Notes: generated by a model not told the origin, from the letters alone. Numbered from the stretch's first letter, positions 54,396 through 63,612 are shown. The stretch is 64,000 nt of DNA from Micromonospora kangleipakensis (GCF_004217615.1 NZ_SHLD01000001.1:4154001-4218000), one strand, 5' to 3'. Program-made: numbers and translations.

Positions 54396-55269
54396 CGACA
54401 TCGGGTCGACGGTGCCCCGGCGGCAGCTCGGTCGGGCGTTACGGGAGCTGCGGACCGAGGCGCGGATGACGCTGGACGGGGCGGCGAAGGCGCTGGAGTG
54501 CAGCCGGCAGAAGGTGTGGCGGATCGAGGCGGGCCTGAACGCGGTGCGCGGGCTCGACGTGCGGGCGATGTGCGAGCTGTACGGGGCGACGCGCGAGCTG
54601 ACCGGCGCGCTGACCGGCCTGGCCGGCGAGACGCGGGCGAGGGGCTGGTGGCACGCCTACGGCGACACCGTCCCCGACTGGTTCGAGCTGTACGTCGGCC
54701 TGGAGTCCGCCGCCGGCCGGCTGCGGGAACACGACGACACGCTGGTGCCTGGCCTGTTCCAGACCCGGGGCTACGCGTCCGCAGTTTGTCAGCACCGGTC
54801 GGGCATGACCGACGACGAGCGGGAGCGCCTGGTCGAGGTGCGGCTGCAACGGCAGGCCCTGCTGCGACGACGGCTGCCCCCGCCGCCCCGGCTCGACGTC
54901 ATGCTCTCCGAGGCGGTGCTGCTGCGGGTCGTCGGCGGCCCGGCGACGATGGCGGAGCAGCTCCGGCACCTGGTGGAGCTGGGCCGGCTGCCGCACGTCT
55001 CGATCCGGGTCGTGCCGCTGGCTGCCGGCCTGCACTTCGGGGCCGTCGCGGGAGCCTTCGTGCTGCTCGACTTTCCGCCCGGCAACCGCGTGGAGCCCGA
55101 GCCGTCGGTCGTCTACAGCGAGTCGCTGACCGGCGCGCTCTACCTCGACCGCAAGGAGGAGTTGGCCGCCTACGAGCGGGTCTGGGCGAGCCTCGACTCA
55201 CTGGCCTTGGACGAGGGGCAGTCCCGACACCTGATCACGAAGATCTCCCAGGAGATTCACCATGGCTGA
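54388..55269 (+). CDS. XRE family regulator with DUF5753 domain
   Basis: This 293-residue protein has an N-terminal Cro/CI helix-turn-helix (LGRALRELRTEARMTLDGAA, ECSRQKVWRIEAG) and a C-terminal DUF5753 domain with WFELYVGLESAAGRLRE, LVPGLFQT, RLPPPPRLDVMLSEAVL and SVVYSESLTGALYLD. Such regulators are numerous in Micromonosporaceae and Streptomyces and are paired with small DUF397 proteins, here overlapping by 8 bases, like antitoxin/regulator modules. A close paralogue lies inverted at 62098-62988. Confidence 0.95.
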   Translation: MADDIGSTVPRRQLGRALRELRTEARMTLDGAAKALECSRQKVWRIEAGLNAVRGLDVRAMCELYGATRELTGALTGLAGETRARGWWHAYGDTVPDWFELYVGLESAAGRLREHDDTLVPGLFQTRGYASAVCQHRSGMTDDERERLVEVRLQRQALLRRRLPPPPRLDVMLSEAVLLRVVGGPATMAEQLRHLVELGRLPHVSIRVVPLAAGLHFGAVAGAFVLLDFPPGNRVEPEPSVVYSESLTGALYLDRKEELAAYERVWASLDSLALDEGQSRHLITKISQEIHHG

Positions 55270-55456
55270 GCTGACCGGCGCCCAGTGGCGTACCAGTACC
55301 CGCAGCGGCGACAACGGCGGCAACTGCGTCGAGGTCGCCGACAACCTGCCGGGCGTCGTCGCCGTACGCGACAGCAAGGACCGCGGCGGCCCAACGCTCA
55401 CCTTCACGTCCGACTCCTGGGCGGCCTTCGTCCGGGCGGCCGCCTCGGAGCATTGA
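55262..55456 (+). CDS. DUF397 domain protein
   Basis: This 64-residue protein is a typical DUF397 unit: AQWRTSTRSGDNGGNCVEVA, then LPGVVAVRDSKDRGGPTLTF and WAAFVRAAA. It overlaps the XRE/DUF5753 gene. In Streptomyces, related pairs (BldB/WhiJ type) control development; DUF397 proteins are thought to antagonise the partner regulator. A nearly identical protein is encoded at 61887-62105. Confidence 0.95.
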   Translation: MAELTGAQWRTSTRSGDNGGNCVEVADNLPGVVAVRDSKDRGGPTLTFTSDSWAAFVRAAASEH

Positions 55457-55480
55457 GGGGCGGGAACGGCCCTCGGCGCC

Positions 55481-56899
55481 TCAGCGGCGCCGGTCGGTGA
55501 CGCGGATGGTGAGGACCGTGCCGTCCCGGCCGAGCGACACCACCCCGTCGCGCGGCCGGGACCTCGACCATCGGCGGCTGATCAGCGGCGCAGCCCGGAG
55601 GTAGGCCGCGACCTGACCCTCCGCGAGCTGGCGGTACAGGCTGCTCTCCACGCCGCGGAACACCTCCAGGGCTTTGCCGTCCGGCAGCGGCGCGCGGTAG
55701 AGGGTGCCCTGGGCGTCCAGGCCGTCCGCCACCGGCTGGGACGTGGCGGTGCTCGTCGCCCACGACGGGTCCAGCTCGAACAGCCTCAGTTGGCCGGAGT
55801 GGGGCTCCTCGTCTCCGCGTTGCCGTGGCGTCGCGTAATGACGGGCGGTGTCGCTGTCGCCGGCGAAAAGGAGTGCGGTGGCCGCCACCGCGCGGGTCAG
55901 GATCTGGGTGAACCAGCCACGTCGTTCCTCGGGCACGTCGAACACCTCGGGTGCTCCCGGCGGCAACTCGTCGGCCGAGGCCGGACCGGCGGTGCCGGCC
56001 GGCGCGGCGTCCGCGGCTGCCGCCGGCCACGTCCGCGCCTCGTCGGCCGCGGCCGGCCGGGTCCGCCAGTGATGGTCCTCCGGGCGGGAGTGCAGCAACT
56101 CGTCAAAGTCGTCGGGGTTGCCGTCCCACAACTCGTCGTCTCCCGGCGGGTCGAGGACGTACGAGGTGATCTGACGCCCGGCCAGGCACGAGGCGACCAT
56201 CAGTGACGGCGGGCGGCGTCCACCGACGCTCAGCGTCCTCACCTGCACGGCGGCCCGGGCGAGTTGACCGTAGGCGAAGCTCGGCGGCTGATGGGTGCCC
56301 TTGCATTCCAGCACCACGATCTTCATCCGGCTGCGGCGACCCGAGCTGTGGTGTCCCACCAGGAAGTAGTCCGGACGCTTCTGGCTCTTCGAGGTGCGTT
56401 CCACCGCGCCCACCCCGTCGATGAACCCTGCCTTCAGGGCCACCTCCGCGTCGACCGCGAAAAAGGTCCACTGGCGATATTGCCGTTGCAGCACCTTCTT
56501 GGCCACCACCAGGGCCAGGCCGATGCCCAGCTGCTCGGACTGGGTCACCTTGTGGTGGTACACAAGGCTATGGGCTGACGGAGTCAGCCCGAGCATGCCG
56601 CGTTGCCGGGTCAGCGTCGCGCAGTAGCGGACGTGCGCCCAGTGCCTGGCCACCTGGGCCAACGGCGACGCGGTCAACAGCGTGGTCGCCACCCCGAGCT
56701 CGTGCAGCACCTGCGCCGGGCTGGTCCCCACCGTCGGGCCGATTGTCACGGGGAAGGGAGCCTTCCCGTACCGGTACGCGTCGTTCTTGGCGGCGGCGTC
56801 CTTGGCGTACTTCTCGACAGCGTCGACAACCTGGGCGGAGGATTCGACGACCAGTCTCGACGGTTGGCTGAGAGATCGTACGAGCAACTCGATGTCCAC
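55481..56899 (-). CDS. PD-(D/E)XK nuclease-like protein
   Basis: This 472-residue protein is not placed in a named family. The likely start is GTG 56899 (VDIELLVRSLSQPSRLVVES) behind a G-rich ribosome site. The open frame continues 78 codons upstream but without protein-like composition. In the middle a PD-(D/E)XK pattern is visible: Asp177 in KRPDYFLVG and Glu198-Cys-Lys200 in MKIVVLECKGTHQPP, the usual spacing of restriction-like nucleases. Residues about 270-330 are an Ala/Pro linker, and the C-terminal 100 residues are mixed alpha/beta. It is divergent from the GmrSD-type gene. A nuclease role in defence is inferred from the motif and place. Confidence 0.7.
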   Translation of the reverse strand: MDIELLVRSLSQPSRLVVESSAQVVDAVEKYAKDAAAKNDAYRYGKAPFPVTIGPTVGTSPAQVLHELGVATTLLTASPLAQVARHWAHVRYCATLTRQRGMLGLTPSAHSLVYHHKVTQSEQLGIGLALVVAKKVLQRQYRQWTFFAVDAEVALKAGFIDGVGAVERTSKSQKRPDYFLVGHHSSGRRSRMKIVVLECKGTHQPPSFAYGQLARAAVQVRTLSVGGRRPPSLMVASCLAGRQITSYVLDPPGDDELWDGNPDDFDELLHSRPEDHHWRTRPAAADEARTWPAAAADAAPAGTAGPASADELPPGAPEVFDVPEERRGWFTQILTRAVAATALLFAGDSDTARHYATPRQRGDEEPHSGQLRLFELDPSWATSTATSQPVADGLDAQGTLYRAPLPDGKALEVFRGVESSLYRQLAEGQVAAYLRAAPLISRRWSRSRPRDGVVSLGRDGTVLTIRVTDRRR

Positions 56900-57120
56900 G
56901 CCCACCCCCGGTGCTGACGTACGGCATGAGCCCGAGCACCCAGAGTGATCGAGAAGCTTCGAAGTGTCAATGGAGCATCTGAGCCGGAGGTCCCTCGGCC
57001 CGCACCCAAAACGCGGCGGCGGAGGAAGGCTGAGGAGTCGCGTTTCTGACTGAATCGCTGATTCGTCCCGAGCGTCTGGTTGGCTGGCCGGATTACACGT
57101 GGGGACAACGGGGAGTACAC

Positions 57121-59640
57121 ATGGTTGCGGCACACGAGACGACGCTGCGGGAGTTGCTCGAGGGCGCGAAGCAGTATCGGGTGCCGCTGTACCAGCGGAC
57201 GTACTCGTGGACGGACTCCCAGCTCAAACGCCTGTGGGAGGACATCCGCAAGCTGGCCGAGGAGCGGATCGAGAACCGGAACCTCACGCACTTCATCGGC
57301 TCGCTGGTGCTAGCGCCCAGCCCCACGCACGGGCCCTCGGTCTCCGAGTTCCTGGTGGTGGACGGTCAGCAGCGGCTCACCACGCTGTCCATTCTGCTCT
57401 GCGCCATCCGCGATCACCGGGCGCGGTACGAGAACCCGGACCACCGGGACCGCATCGATCAGGAATACCTGATCAACAAGTACAAGCCGGCTCATCGGTT
57501 GAAGCTCGTTCCCACCCAAGCCGACCGCGCCGCTTACGAGGCATGCTTGGAGGCAACGCCACAGGCCGGCGGGAGCGACCAGGTCGGTGCGGCGTACCGG
57601 TTCTTCATGGCCGAGCTCGCCACTGTCGACGACCCGGACGACCCGCTGGACATCGAACGCATCGAGGACGCGGTCATCTCGGGGATGGCGCTGGTGTCGG
57701 TCGTCGCGCAGGTCGGCGACAACGTCTACCGGATCTTCGAGTCGCTGAACAACACCGGCCTGAAGCTCACCCAGGCTGACCTGCTGCGCAACTACCTCTT
57801 CATGCGGCTGCCCAACCGTGGCGAGGCCGTGTACGACTCACTGTGGTTCCCGCTGCAGAAGCAGTTGGACTCCGGGGAGCTTGAGCAGTTGTTCTGGCTC
57901 GACCTGGTACACCGGAGCCCGGAGGTCAAGCAGACCGACACCTACACCGGCCAGCAGGCGCGGCTCAACGGCCTGCACACCGAGGCGGAGATTGAGGCCG
58001 AGGTACGTCGATTCTGCCGACTCGGCGCTTTCCTGCGGATCATCCTGCACCCTGAGGAGGAGCACGACCCGGAGGTACGGCGGCGTCTGGCCCGGCTCAA
58101 CGCCTGGGACACGACCACCGTGTTGCCGCTACTGCTGCACCTGCTGGACCGCCGCAAGCAGGGGACAGCAACCTCGGAGCAGATCGCCTCGGCGATGCTG
58201 CACGTCGAGAGCTACTTCATCCGGCGCCTGCTGATCGGCCGAGCCACTGCGAGCATCAACCGGATCCTGCTGCGCATCGTGACCGACATGCGTAAGGACC
58301 TGCCAGTCGACGAGGCGGTGCGGTCATACCTGTCGGTCGGCCGGAAGCACTACGCCACCGACGCCAGCGTTCGGGAGGCGGTGCGGTCAATCCCGTTCTA
58401 CCTCAACGGGCGCGCGACCCAGCGCAAGCTGGTGCTTCAGTGGTTGGAGGAGTCGTACGGCAGCAAGGAACCGGTCTCGCCTGGGTCGCTGACCATTGAA
58501 CACGTCATGCCGCAGAGCCCGACCGCGGAATGGCGGCAGATGCTGAGCGAGGACCTCCAAGGGGAGGAAAGCTTCGCCGAGGCGCACGAGGCCTTGGTCC
58601 ACACGTTGGGGAACCTCACCCTGACCGGCTACAACGCGGAACTGAGCAACAGCTCCTTCCTTGTCAAGCGGGCACAACTGGGCAAGAGCGGGATTGCCCT
58701 CAACCGGGAGATCGCCGGCCAGAAGCGCTGGGGACGTCCTGAGATCCACGCCCGTGCGGATGCGCTCGCGGAACGGATCATCGCCACCTGGCCCGGGCCC
58801 ACCGAGGAGGCGGGCAACCGGTCCGAGGTCCCCTGGGACGTCATGAACAAGGCCCTCGCCGCGCTGCCCGCCGGCTCCTGGACCGCGTACGGTGATCTGG
58901 CCGCGCTGATCGGCAGTCACCCTGTCTCCGTCGGTGCCCGGCTGGCCAACCATCCCGCACCGAACGCGCACCGGGTGCTCCAGGCCGAGGGCGTGGTCGC
59001 ACCGAACTTCCGCTGGCTCGACCCGTCCCGCACCGACGACCCGCACGACCTGCTGCGCGAAGAAGGTGTCGAGTTCGACAAGTACGGCCGGGCCAGCCAG
59101 GCTCAGCGCATCGGTGTCGAGGAACTGGCCCAACTTGCCGGCATGCCGCAGCAGGACGAGTCCGGCCAGCTTCTTCGACCACGATCCCGTCGTAACAATT
59201 CGCTGGATGACCGGTTCCTCGAGCAGTTGACGGACCTTCAGGATGCGCAGGTCGCGCATGGCACGGTCGCGGTACTCGAAGCCTGGGCCGGCATGGGCGG
59301 CATGCCGCTCTACGGCTCCGGCGGTGAGACCTCGTGCTTCCTGATGGCGCGCGGAAAGGACCACGAGCTCGGCAACATCTGGCCCGCGACGATCTACCCG
59401 AGCGGGAAGTTTGAGATCGTGTTCCAGCACCTGAGCACCCGGCCGCCGTTCGACGACATCGCGCTCCGAGAGCAGTTCCGCCAGCGGTTGAACGAGCTGC
59501 CGGGCGTGAAGATCGCGGCAGCCAAGCTCGCGCTCCGCCCCGGCTTCCCCCTGGACGTCCTCGTCAACGTCAAGGCTCGCGAGGCGCTCACCGAGCATCT
59601 CCGCTGGTTCTACGGGCAGGCCGTGCATCCCGAGGTCTGA
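57121..59640 (+). CDS. GmrSD-type DUF262/DUF1524 protein fused to an alkyltransferase-like domain
   Basis: This 839-residue protein begins with a DUF262 (GmrS-like) domain: VPLYQRTYSW and the nucleotidase motif VVDGQQRLTTL (Asp81). After helical repeats, a DUF1524 HNH nuclease follows, with TIEHVMPQSPTAEW (His461) and HTLGNLTLTGYNAELSN. This pair is the GmrSD type IV restriction enzyme that cuts modified phage DNA. Residues about 570-660 look like the DNA-binding half of O6-alkylguanine transferases (SWTAYGDLAALIGSHPVSVG, NAHRVLQAEG) without the alkyl-acceptor Cys of PCHRV. The last 150 residues are of unknown type. It is followed by a UvrD-like helicase 60 bases on. Confidence 0.9.
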   Translation: MVAAHETTLRELLEGAKQYRVPLYQRTYSWTDSQLKRLWEDIRKLAEERIENRNLTHFIGSLVLAPSPTHGPSVSEFLVVDGQQRLTTLSILLCAIRDHRARYENPDHRDRIDQEYLINKYKPAHRLKLVPTQADRAAYEACLEATPQAGGSDQVGAAYRFFMAELATVDDPDDPLDIERIEDAVISGMALVSVVAQVGDNVYRIFESLNNTGLKLTQADLLRNYLFMRLPNRGEAVYDSLWFPLQKQLDSGELEQLFWLDLVHRSPEVKQTDTYTGQQARLNGLHTEAEIEAEVRRFCRLGAFLRIILHPEEEHDPEVRRRLARLNAWDTTTVLPLLLHLLDRRKQGTATSEQIASAMLHVESYFIRRLLIGRATASINRILLRIVTDMRKDLPVDEAVRSYLSVGRKHYATDASVREAVRSIPFYLNGRATQRKLVLQWLEESYGSKEPVSPGSLTIEHVMPQSPTAEWRQMLSEDLQGEESFAEAHEALVHTLGNLTLTGYNAELSNSSFLVKRAQLGKSGIALNREIAGQKRWGRPEIHARADALAERIIATWPGPTEEAGNRSEVPWDVMNKALAALPAGSWTAYGDLAALIGSHPVSVGARLANHPAPNAHRVLQAEGVVAPNFRWLDPSRTDDPHDLLREEGVEFDKYGRASQAQRIGVEELAQLAGMPQQDESGQLLRPRSRRNNSLDDRFLEQLTDLQDAQVAHGTVAVLEAWAGMGGMPLYGSGGETSCFLMARGKDHELGNIWPATIYPSGKFEIVFQHLSTRPPFDDIALREQFRQRLNELPGVKIAAAKLALRPGFPLDVLVNVKAREALTEHLRWFYGQAVHPEV

Positions 59641-59700
59641 CTCTCGCCCTATCCTTCGGCCTCGCCCTTTCCACCGCGCGCCACCCGTTGGAGACCCCTC

Positions 59701-61851
59701 GTGCCCCAGCTCGCCTTCGCCAACAGCTTCTGGCAGAGCTTCGACGTCCTAGAGAAGCCGGTCAAGGCCGGCGTACGCAAGGCGATGGAGAAGTTCCAGC
59801 AGCTCACCATCGCCGAGCTGCACGCCGACAAGGGCCTGCACCTGGAGTCGGTGAACAACGCCCGGGACCCGAGGATGCGGACCATCCGCATCAACGACTT
59901 CTGGCGCGGGGTCGTGCTGGCGCCGGACGACAGCAGCGACACCTTCCTGCTGCTGAGCGTGGTGTCGCACGACGGCGCGTACACGTGGGCGGCGAAACGC
60001 CTCTACACGGTCAACACGGCGACGCGGGCCCTGGAGGTCCGCAACGTCGCCGCCATCGAACAGCTCACGCCGGCGCTGGAGAAGGCGGCGGCGCAGGCAC
60101 CGACGCTGCTCTTTGCCCGTCATTCGGACAGGGTGCTGCGTGACCTCGGTATCGACGACCAGGTGCTGCGGGCGGTCCGCACGATCATTGACAAGCCGCA
60201 GCTCGAGGCGTTCGGTACGCTGTTGCCCGAGGACCAGTTCGAAGTCCTGCAGTACCTCGCCGAGGGCTTCTCGCCCGACGAGGTCTACCGCGACCTCGTC
60301 GTTGAGCGCCGGCCGGCTGCCGCGACACCGGAGCCGAGCGAGAGCCTAGCGGCGGCGATCGCCAACACCACCAGCCGCATCATGCTGGTGACCCGGCCCG
60401 ACGAGCTGGCCGAGATCCTCGACAAGCCGTTCGCCGCGTGGCGGGTGTTCCTTCATCCGTCGCAGCGGCGCCTCGCTTACCGGGTGTCGCACAAGGGGCC
60501 GGCGCAGGTGACGGGCGGACCGGGAACGGGGAAGACGGTGGTTGCCCTGCACCGGGTCAAGCATCTGCTGTCCCGCTCGGCCGACAGCCGGGTGCTGCTC
60601 ACCACGTACACCAATGCCCTGGCCGCCGCCCTGCGGGAGAACCTGGCGCTGCTCCTCGGCGACGAGAAGCAGTTGGCGCGGGTGGAGGTGACCACGGTCA
60701 ACGCCTTCGCCAACCGCGCCGTGCGCACCCTCGCCGGGCGAGTGCCCACCCCGATTGGGGACGTGGACGAGCGGCAGGTCTGGCGACGGGTGTGCCGCCG
60801 GCTGACCCTGCCCTGGACCGAGCAGTTCCTCGCCCAAGAGTACCGGCACGTCATCCTCGCTCAAGACGTGCACGACCGCGAGGAGTACCGCGACGTCAGC
60901 CGGCGGGGGAGAGGGTCAGCGCTGGGCCCGCGACAACGTGACCGGGTGTGGGAGGCGGTGGACATGTTCTCGGCCGAGCTGGCGGCGGCCGGCACGATCA
61001 CCCACCTCCAGGTGTGCGCGCGAGCTGCGCAGCTGCTCGAGGAAGCCGACCTCGGCGTCCACGGCTTCGACCACGTGGTGGTGGACGAGGCACAGGACCT
61101 GCACCCGGCCCAGTGGCGGGTGCTGCGCGCCGCGGTGAAGCCCGGCGCAGACGACCTGTTCATCACCGGCGACCCGCACCAACGGATCTACGACTCCCGG
61201 GTGTCGCTCAGCTCCCTCGGCATCTCCGTCGCGGGGCGTAGCAGCCGGCTGCGTATCAACTACCGCAGCACGGAAGAGATCCTGTCCTGGTCCACGGGGG
61301 TGCTGGTCGGGTCGCGGGTCGACGACCTCGCCGGCGAGGGCGAGGACAGCCTCACCGGACACCGTTCGCTGCTGCACGGAAAGCGGCCGCAGGCGAAGGG
61401 CTACCCGACGAGCCAGGCCGAGGTCGCGGCGCTCGTGGCCCGAGTGTGGGAGTGGATGGGGCAGGACGTCCGGCCGAGCGAGATCGCCGTCTGCGCACGC
61501 TTCAACACGACATTGAGCACCGTGCGCGACGAGCTGATCGCCGCCGGCATCCCATCGGTCTGGGTGCGGGACCATCCCGGCGCGGATATCGACGGGGTGC
61601 GGCTGGCCACCATGCACGCGATGAAGGGCCTGGAGTTCCGCTGCGTGGCGGTGGTCGGGGCCACGGCACGGGCGGTCCCGTTCGCGAAGGAGGTCACGCC
61701 GCCCGAGGTGGACCAGTTGCAGCACGAGAGCGACATGCTCAGGGAGCGCTGCCTGCTATTCGTCGCCAGCACCCGAGCCCGAGAGGCCCTGCACGTGTCA
61801 TGGAGCGGAACGCCCAGCCCGTTCCTGACGTTCACCTCTGACGGGCGCTGA
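59701..61851 (+). CDS. UvrD-family helicase with RelE/ParE-like N-terminal domain
   Basis: This 716-residue protein starts at GTG 59701. Residues 1-120 resemble a RelE/ParE fold (RMRTIRINDFWRGVVLAP, LLSVVSHDGAYTWA), as seen fused to some UvrD-like helicases. The helicase follows: Walker A TGGPGTGKTVVALHR (about 271), Walker B HVVVDEAQDLHPAQ (about 457), ARM motif SRLRINYRSTEEIL, and late motif MHAMKGLEFRCVAVVGA. Such helicases translocate on single-stranded DNA. The close downstream place behind the GmrSD-type gene makes a two-gene anti-invader system likely, where helicase and nuclease act on the same DNA. Confidence 0.92.
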   Translation: MPQLAFANSFWQSFDVLEKPVKAGVRKAMEKFQQLTIAELHADKGLHLESVNNARDPRMRTIRINDFWRGVVLAPDDSSDTFLLLSVVSHDGAYTWAAKRLYTVNTATRALEVRNVAAIEQLTPALEKAAAQAPTLLFARHSDRVLRDLGIDDQVLRAVRTIIDKPQLEAFGTLLPEDQFEVLQYLAEGFSPDEVYRDLVVERRPAAATPEPSESLAAAIANTTSRIMLVTRPDELAEILDKPFAAWRVFLHPSQRRLAYRVSHKGPAQVTGGPGTGKTVVALHRVKHLLSRSADSRVLLTTYTNALAAALRENLALLLGDEKQLARVEVTTVNAFANRAVRTLAGRVPTPIGDVDERQVWRRVCRRLTLPWTEQFLAQEYRHVILAQDVHDREEYRDVSRRGRGSALGPRQRDRVWEAVDMFSAELAAAGTITHLQVCARAAQLLEEADLGVHGFDHVVVDEAQDLHPAQWRVLRAAVKPGADDLFITGDPHQRIYDSRVSLSSLGISVAGRSSRLRINYRSTEEILSWSTGVLVGSRVDDLAGEGEDSLTGHRSLLHGKRPQAKGYPTSQAEVAALVARVWEWMGQDVRPSEIAVCARFNTTLSTVRDELIAAGIPSVWVRDHPGADIDGVRLATMHAMKGLEFRCVAVVGATARAVPFAKEVTPPEVDQLQHESDMLRERCLLFVASTRAREALHVSWSGTPSPFLTFTSDGR

Positions 61852-61886
61852 GCGGCGTCACCGCGCTGAGGCGACGGCGGGTGCCG

Positions 61887-62105
61887 CTACGAGCGCGCCT
61901 CGTCCGGGTGGAAGCGTTCCGCCTTGATCGCGCTGACGAAGCTTCCCCAGACCTCCGCAGGGAAGGCCAACGCCGGTCCGGCGCTGTGCTTGGAGTCGCG
62001 TACGGCGACGATGCCGGGGAGGTTATCGGCGACCTCGACGCAGTTGCCGCCATTGCCGCCGCTGCGGCTGGTCTTGCGCCAGACGGCGCCGGTCAGGTCA
62101 GTCAT
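61887..62105 (-). CDS. DUF397 domain protein (second copy)
   Basis: This 72-residue protein has AVWRKTSRSGGNGGNCVEVA and LPGIVAVRDSKHSAGPALAF, matching the copy at 55262-55456 over nearly the whole domain. It overlaps the XRE/DUF5753 gene by 8 bases, the same spacing as the first pair, but on the opposite strand. Confidence 0.95.
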   Translation of the reverse strand: MTDLTGAVWRKTSRSGGNGGNCVEVADNLPGIVAVRDSKHSAGPALAFPAEVWGSFVSAIKAERFHPDEARS

Positions 62106-62988
62106 GCCGCAGCTCCCCGATGATCCGCTTGATCATGTCCGTCGATTGTGCCTCATCGAGGGCCAGCGTCTCCAGGCTCTTCCACGCCGACCGGTAGGCC
62201 GCTAGCTCATCGGGCTTGTCGAGGTACAGCGCGCCGGTCAGCGACTCGCTGTAGGCGACGGACGGCTCCGGCCCGGCCCGTCCGCCCTTCGTGACGGGGA
62301 AGTCCAGGATCACAAAGGAGCCCGCAACTGCACCCGAGTGCGGCCCGGCGGCAAAGGGCAGCACGCGCACCGACACGTTCGGCAGCCCGGCGGCCTCGAT
62401 AAGCCGGCTGAGCTGGCCGACCATGACCCCGCGGTTGCCAACCGCGCGACGAAGCACGGCTTCCGACAGCACCGCGTCCAGCCGGGGTGGCTTGGGCAGT
62501 CGGCGGGTGAGCAGGCTCTGCCTCTGCAACCGCACCTCCACCGCCCGCTCCCGATCCTCCTCGCTTGCGGTTGGCCGGTCGAGCCGAGCGAGCCCGAGGG
62601 CGTACTCGCGGGTCTGGAGCAGGCCGGGGATCAAGGTCTCCTCGTACTGGCGGAGATGGGCGGCGGCGGATTCCAGGCCGACGTACAGCTCGAACCAGCT
62701 CGGTACCGCGTCCCCGTACGCGTGCCACCAGCCCTTCGATTTCGTCTCCGCGGCGAGCCCGCGCATCGCCTCGGTCATCTCAGCCGACACGTTGTACAGC
62801 TCGCACATCGCCTTGACGTCGAGCACCCGGACCGCGCCCAAGCCGCACTCGATGCGCCAGATCTTTTGCCGGCTGTATTCGAGCGCCTCGGCGGCGGCGT
62901 CGAGGGTCACGCCGGCCTCGGTGCGGAACTGGCGCAGCAGCCGGCCGAGCTGCCGGCGCGGCACGGTCGATCCGATGTCCTCTGCCAT
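62098..62988 (-). CDS. XRE family regulator with DUF5753 domain (second copy)
   Basis: This 296-residue paralogue of the 54388 regulator starts at ATG 62988 (AGGGAG upstream). The N-terminal MAEDIGSTVPRRQLGRLLRQ and EYSRQKIWRIECG match the first copy's helix-turn-helix, and the DUF5753 part has WFELYVGLESAAAHLRQ, LIPGLLQT and SVAYSESLTGALYLD. Both regulators begin with the same IGSTVPRRQLGR, so they descend from one duplication. They could read the same DNA site or compete. Confidence 0.95.
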   Translation of the reverse strand: MAEDIGSTVPRRQLGRLLRQFRTEAGVTLDAAAEALEYSRQKIWRIECGLGAVRVLDVKAMCELYNVSAEMTEAMRGLAAETKSKGWWHAYGDAVPSWFELYVGLESAAAHLRQYEETLIPGLLQTREYALGLARLDRPTASEEDRERAVEVRLQRQSLLTRRLPKPPRLDAVLSEAVLRRAVGNRGVMVGQLSRLIEAAGLPNVSVRVLPFAAGPHSGAVAGSFVILDFPVTKGGRAGPEPSVAYSESLTGALYLDKPDELAAYRSAWKSLETLALDEAQSTDMIKRIIGELRHD

Positions 62989-63312
62989 CCGAGCACTCCC
63001 TGATTCCGTCCTGCAACACTGCGTGACGCCGCTCTGCAACACGTACAGGTTTCAGTAAAAGAAGTCAATACTTCTGGCAAGAATTCTGCCGTGGAACGTT
63101 GCGCTTCCACTTCGCACTGTCACATGCTGACTACAAGGACGCGGCTCGGTGCGGCGCCGACGGTAGCTACCAGGACCGACAAGCACAGTCCATGAGCAGC
63201 CCTGGTGCCGTACCGCTGATCGAAGCTGCGGTGGCAGGGCGGGGTGGGTCCGCCCGTGCGGGGAGGGCGGGTGGCCCACCCCTTCCAATCACGACGAGAG
63301 GCAGGCCAGCGA
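62989..63312. promoter_or_regulatory. Divergent promoter region with AGAAGT-N4-ACTTCT palindrome
   Basis: This 324-base region holds no gene. At 63060-63075 the sequence AGAAGTCAATACTTCT has perfect 6-base arms, and a few bases on GGCAAGAATTCTGCC (63077-63091) is another near-palindrome. They lie about 70-100 bases upstream of the XRE gene start, a position suited to autoregulation by the XRE protein. The rest toward the DivIVA-like gene shows only G-rich runs. Confidence 0.5.
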
Positions 63313-63612
63313 ATGAGCGTCCGCAACCCGCGACCGACGCGGGGGAACGCAGCGACCTACCGCTCCGGCGCGTACCCCAGTCTGCTGCCGTGGCAGGTGC
63401 GCGAGCGCCGCTTCAAGCTGGCCGGGCTCGGACGCCGCGGCTTGGAGCCCGACGACGTGTACGCCTTCCTCGACCGGGTCGCCGGCGACCTGGCCGCCGT
63501 CTACGCGGCCCTGGCCGCCAGCCGCCGGGAGACCGCGGTCATCAAGGACGCGCTGCGCCGCTGGCAGTCCGACCAGGCCCGCGCCCGCGACGCCCGGGGA
63601 AACGAGCGGTGA
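63313..63612 (+). CDS. DivIVA-like domain protein
   Basis: This 99-residue protein starts at ATG 63313 (GAGAGGCAGG upstream). The sequence LEPDDVYAFLDRVAGDLAAV, followed by a coiled stretch (ALAASRRETAVIKDALRRWQ), matches the N-terminal membrane-associating DivIVA pattern common in small actinobacterial proteins. It could take part in cell-pole or membrane organisation. It is translationally coupled (GTGA overlap) to the next gene. Confidence 0.75.
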   Translation: MSVRNPRPTRGNAATYRSGAYPSLLPWQVRERRFKLAGLGRRGLEPDDVYAFLDRVAGDLAAVYAALAASRRETAVIKDALRRWQSDQARARDARGNER

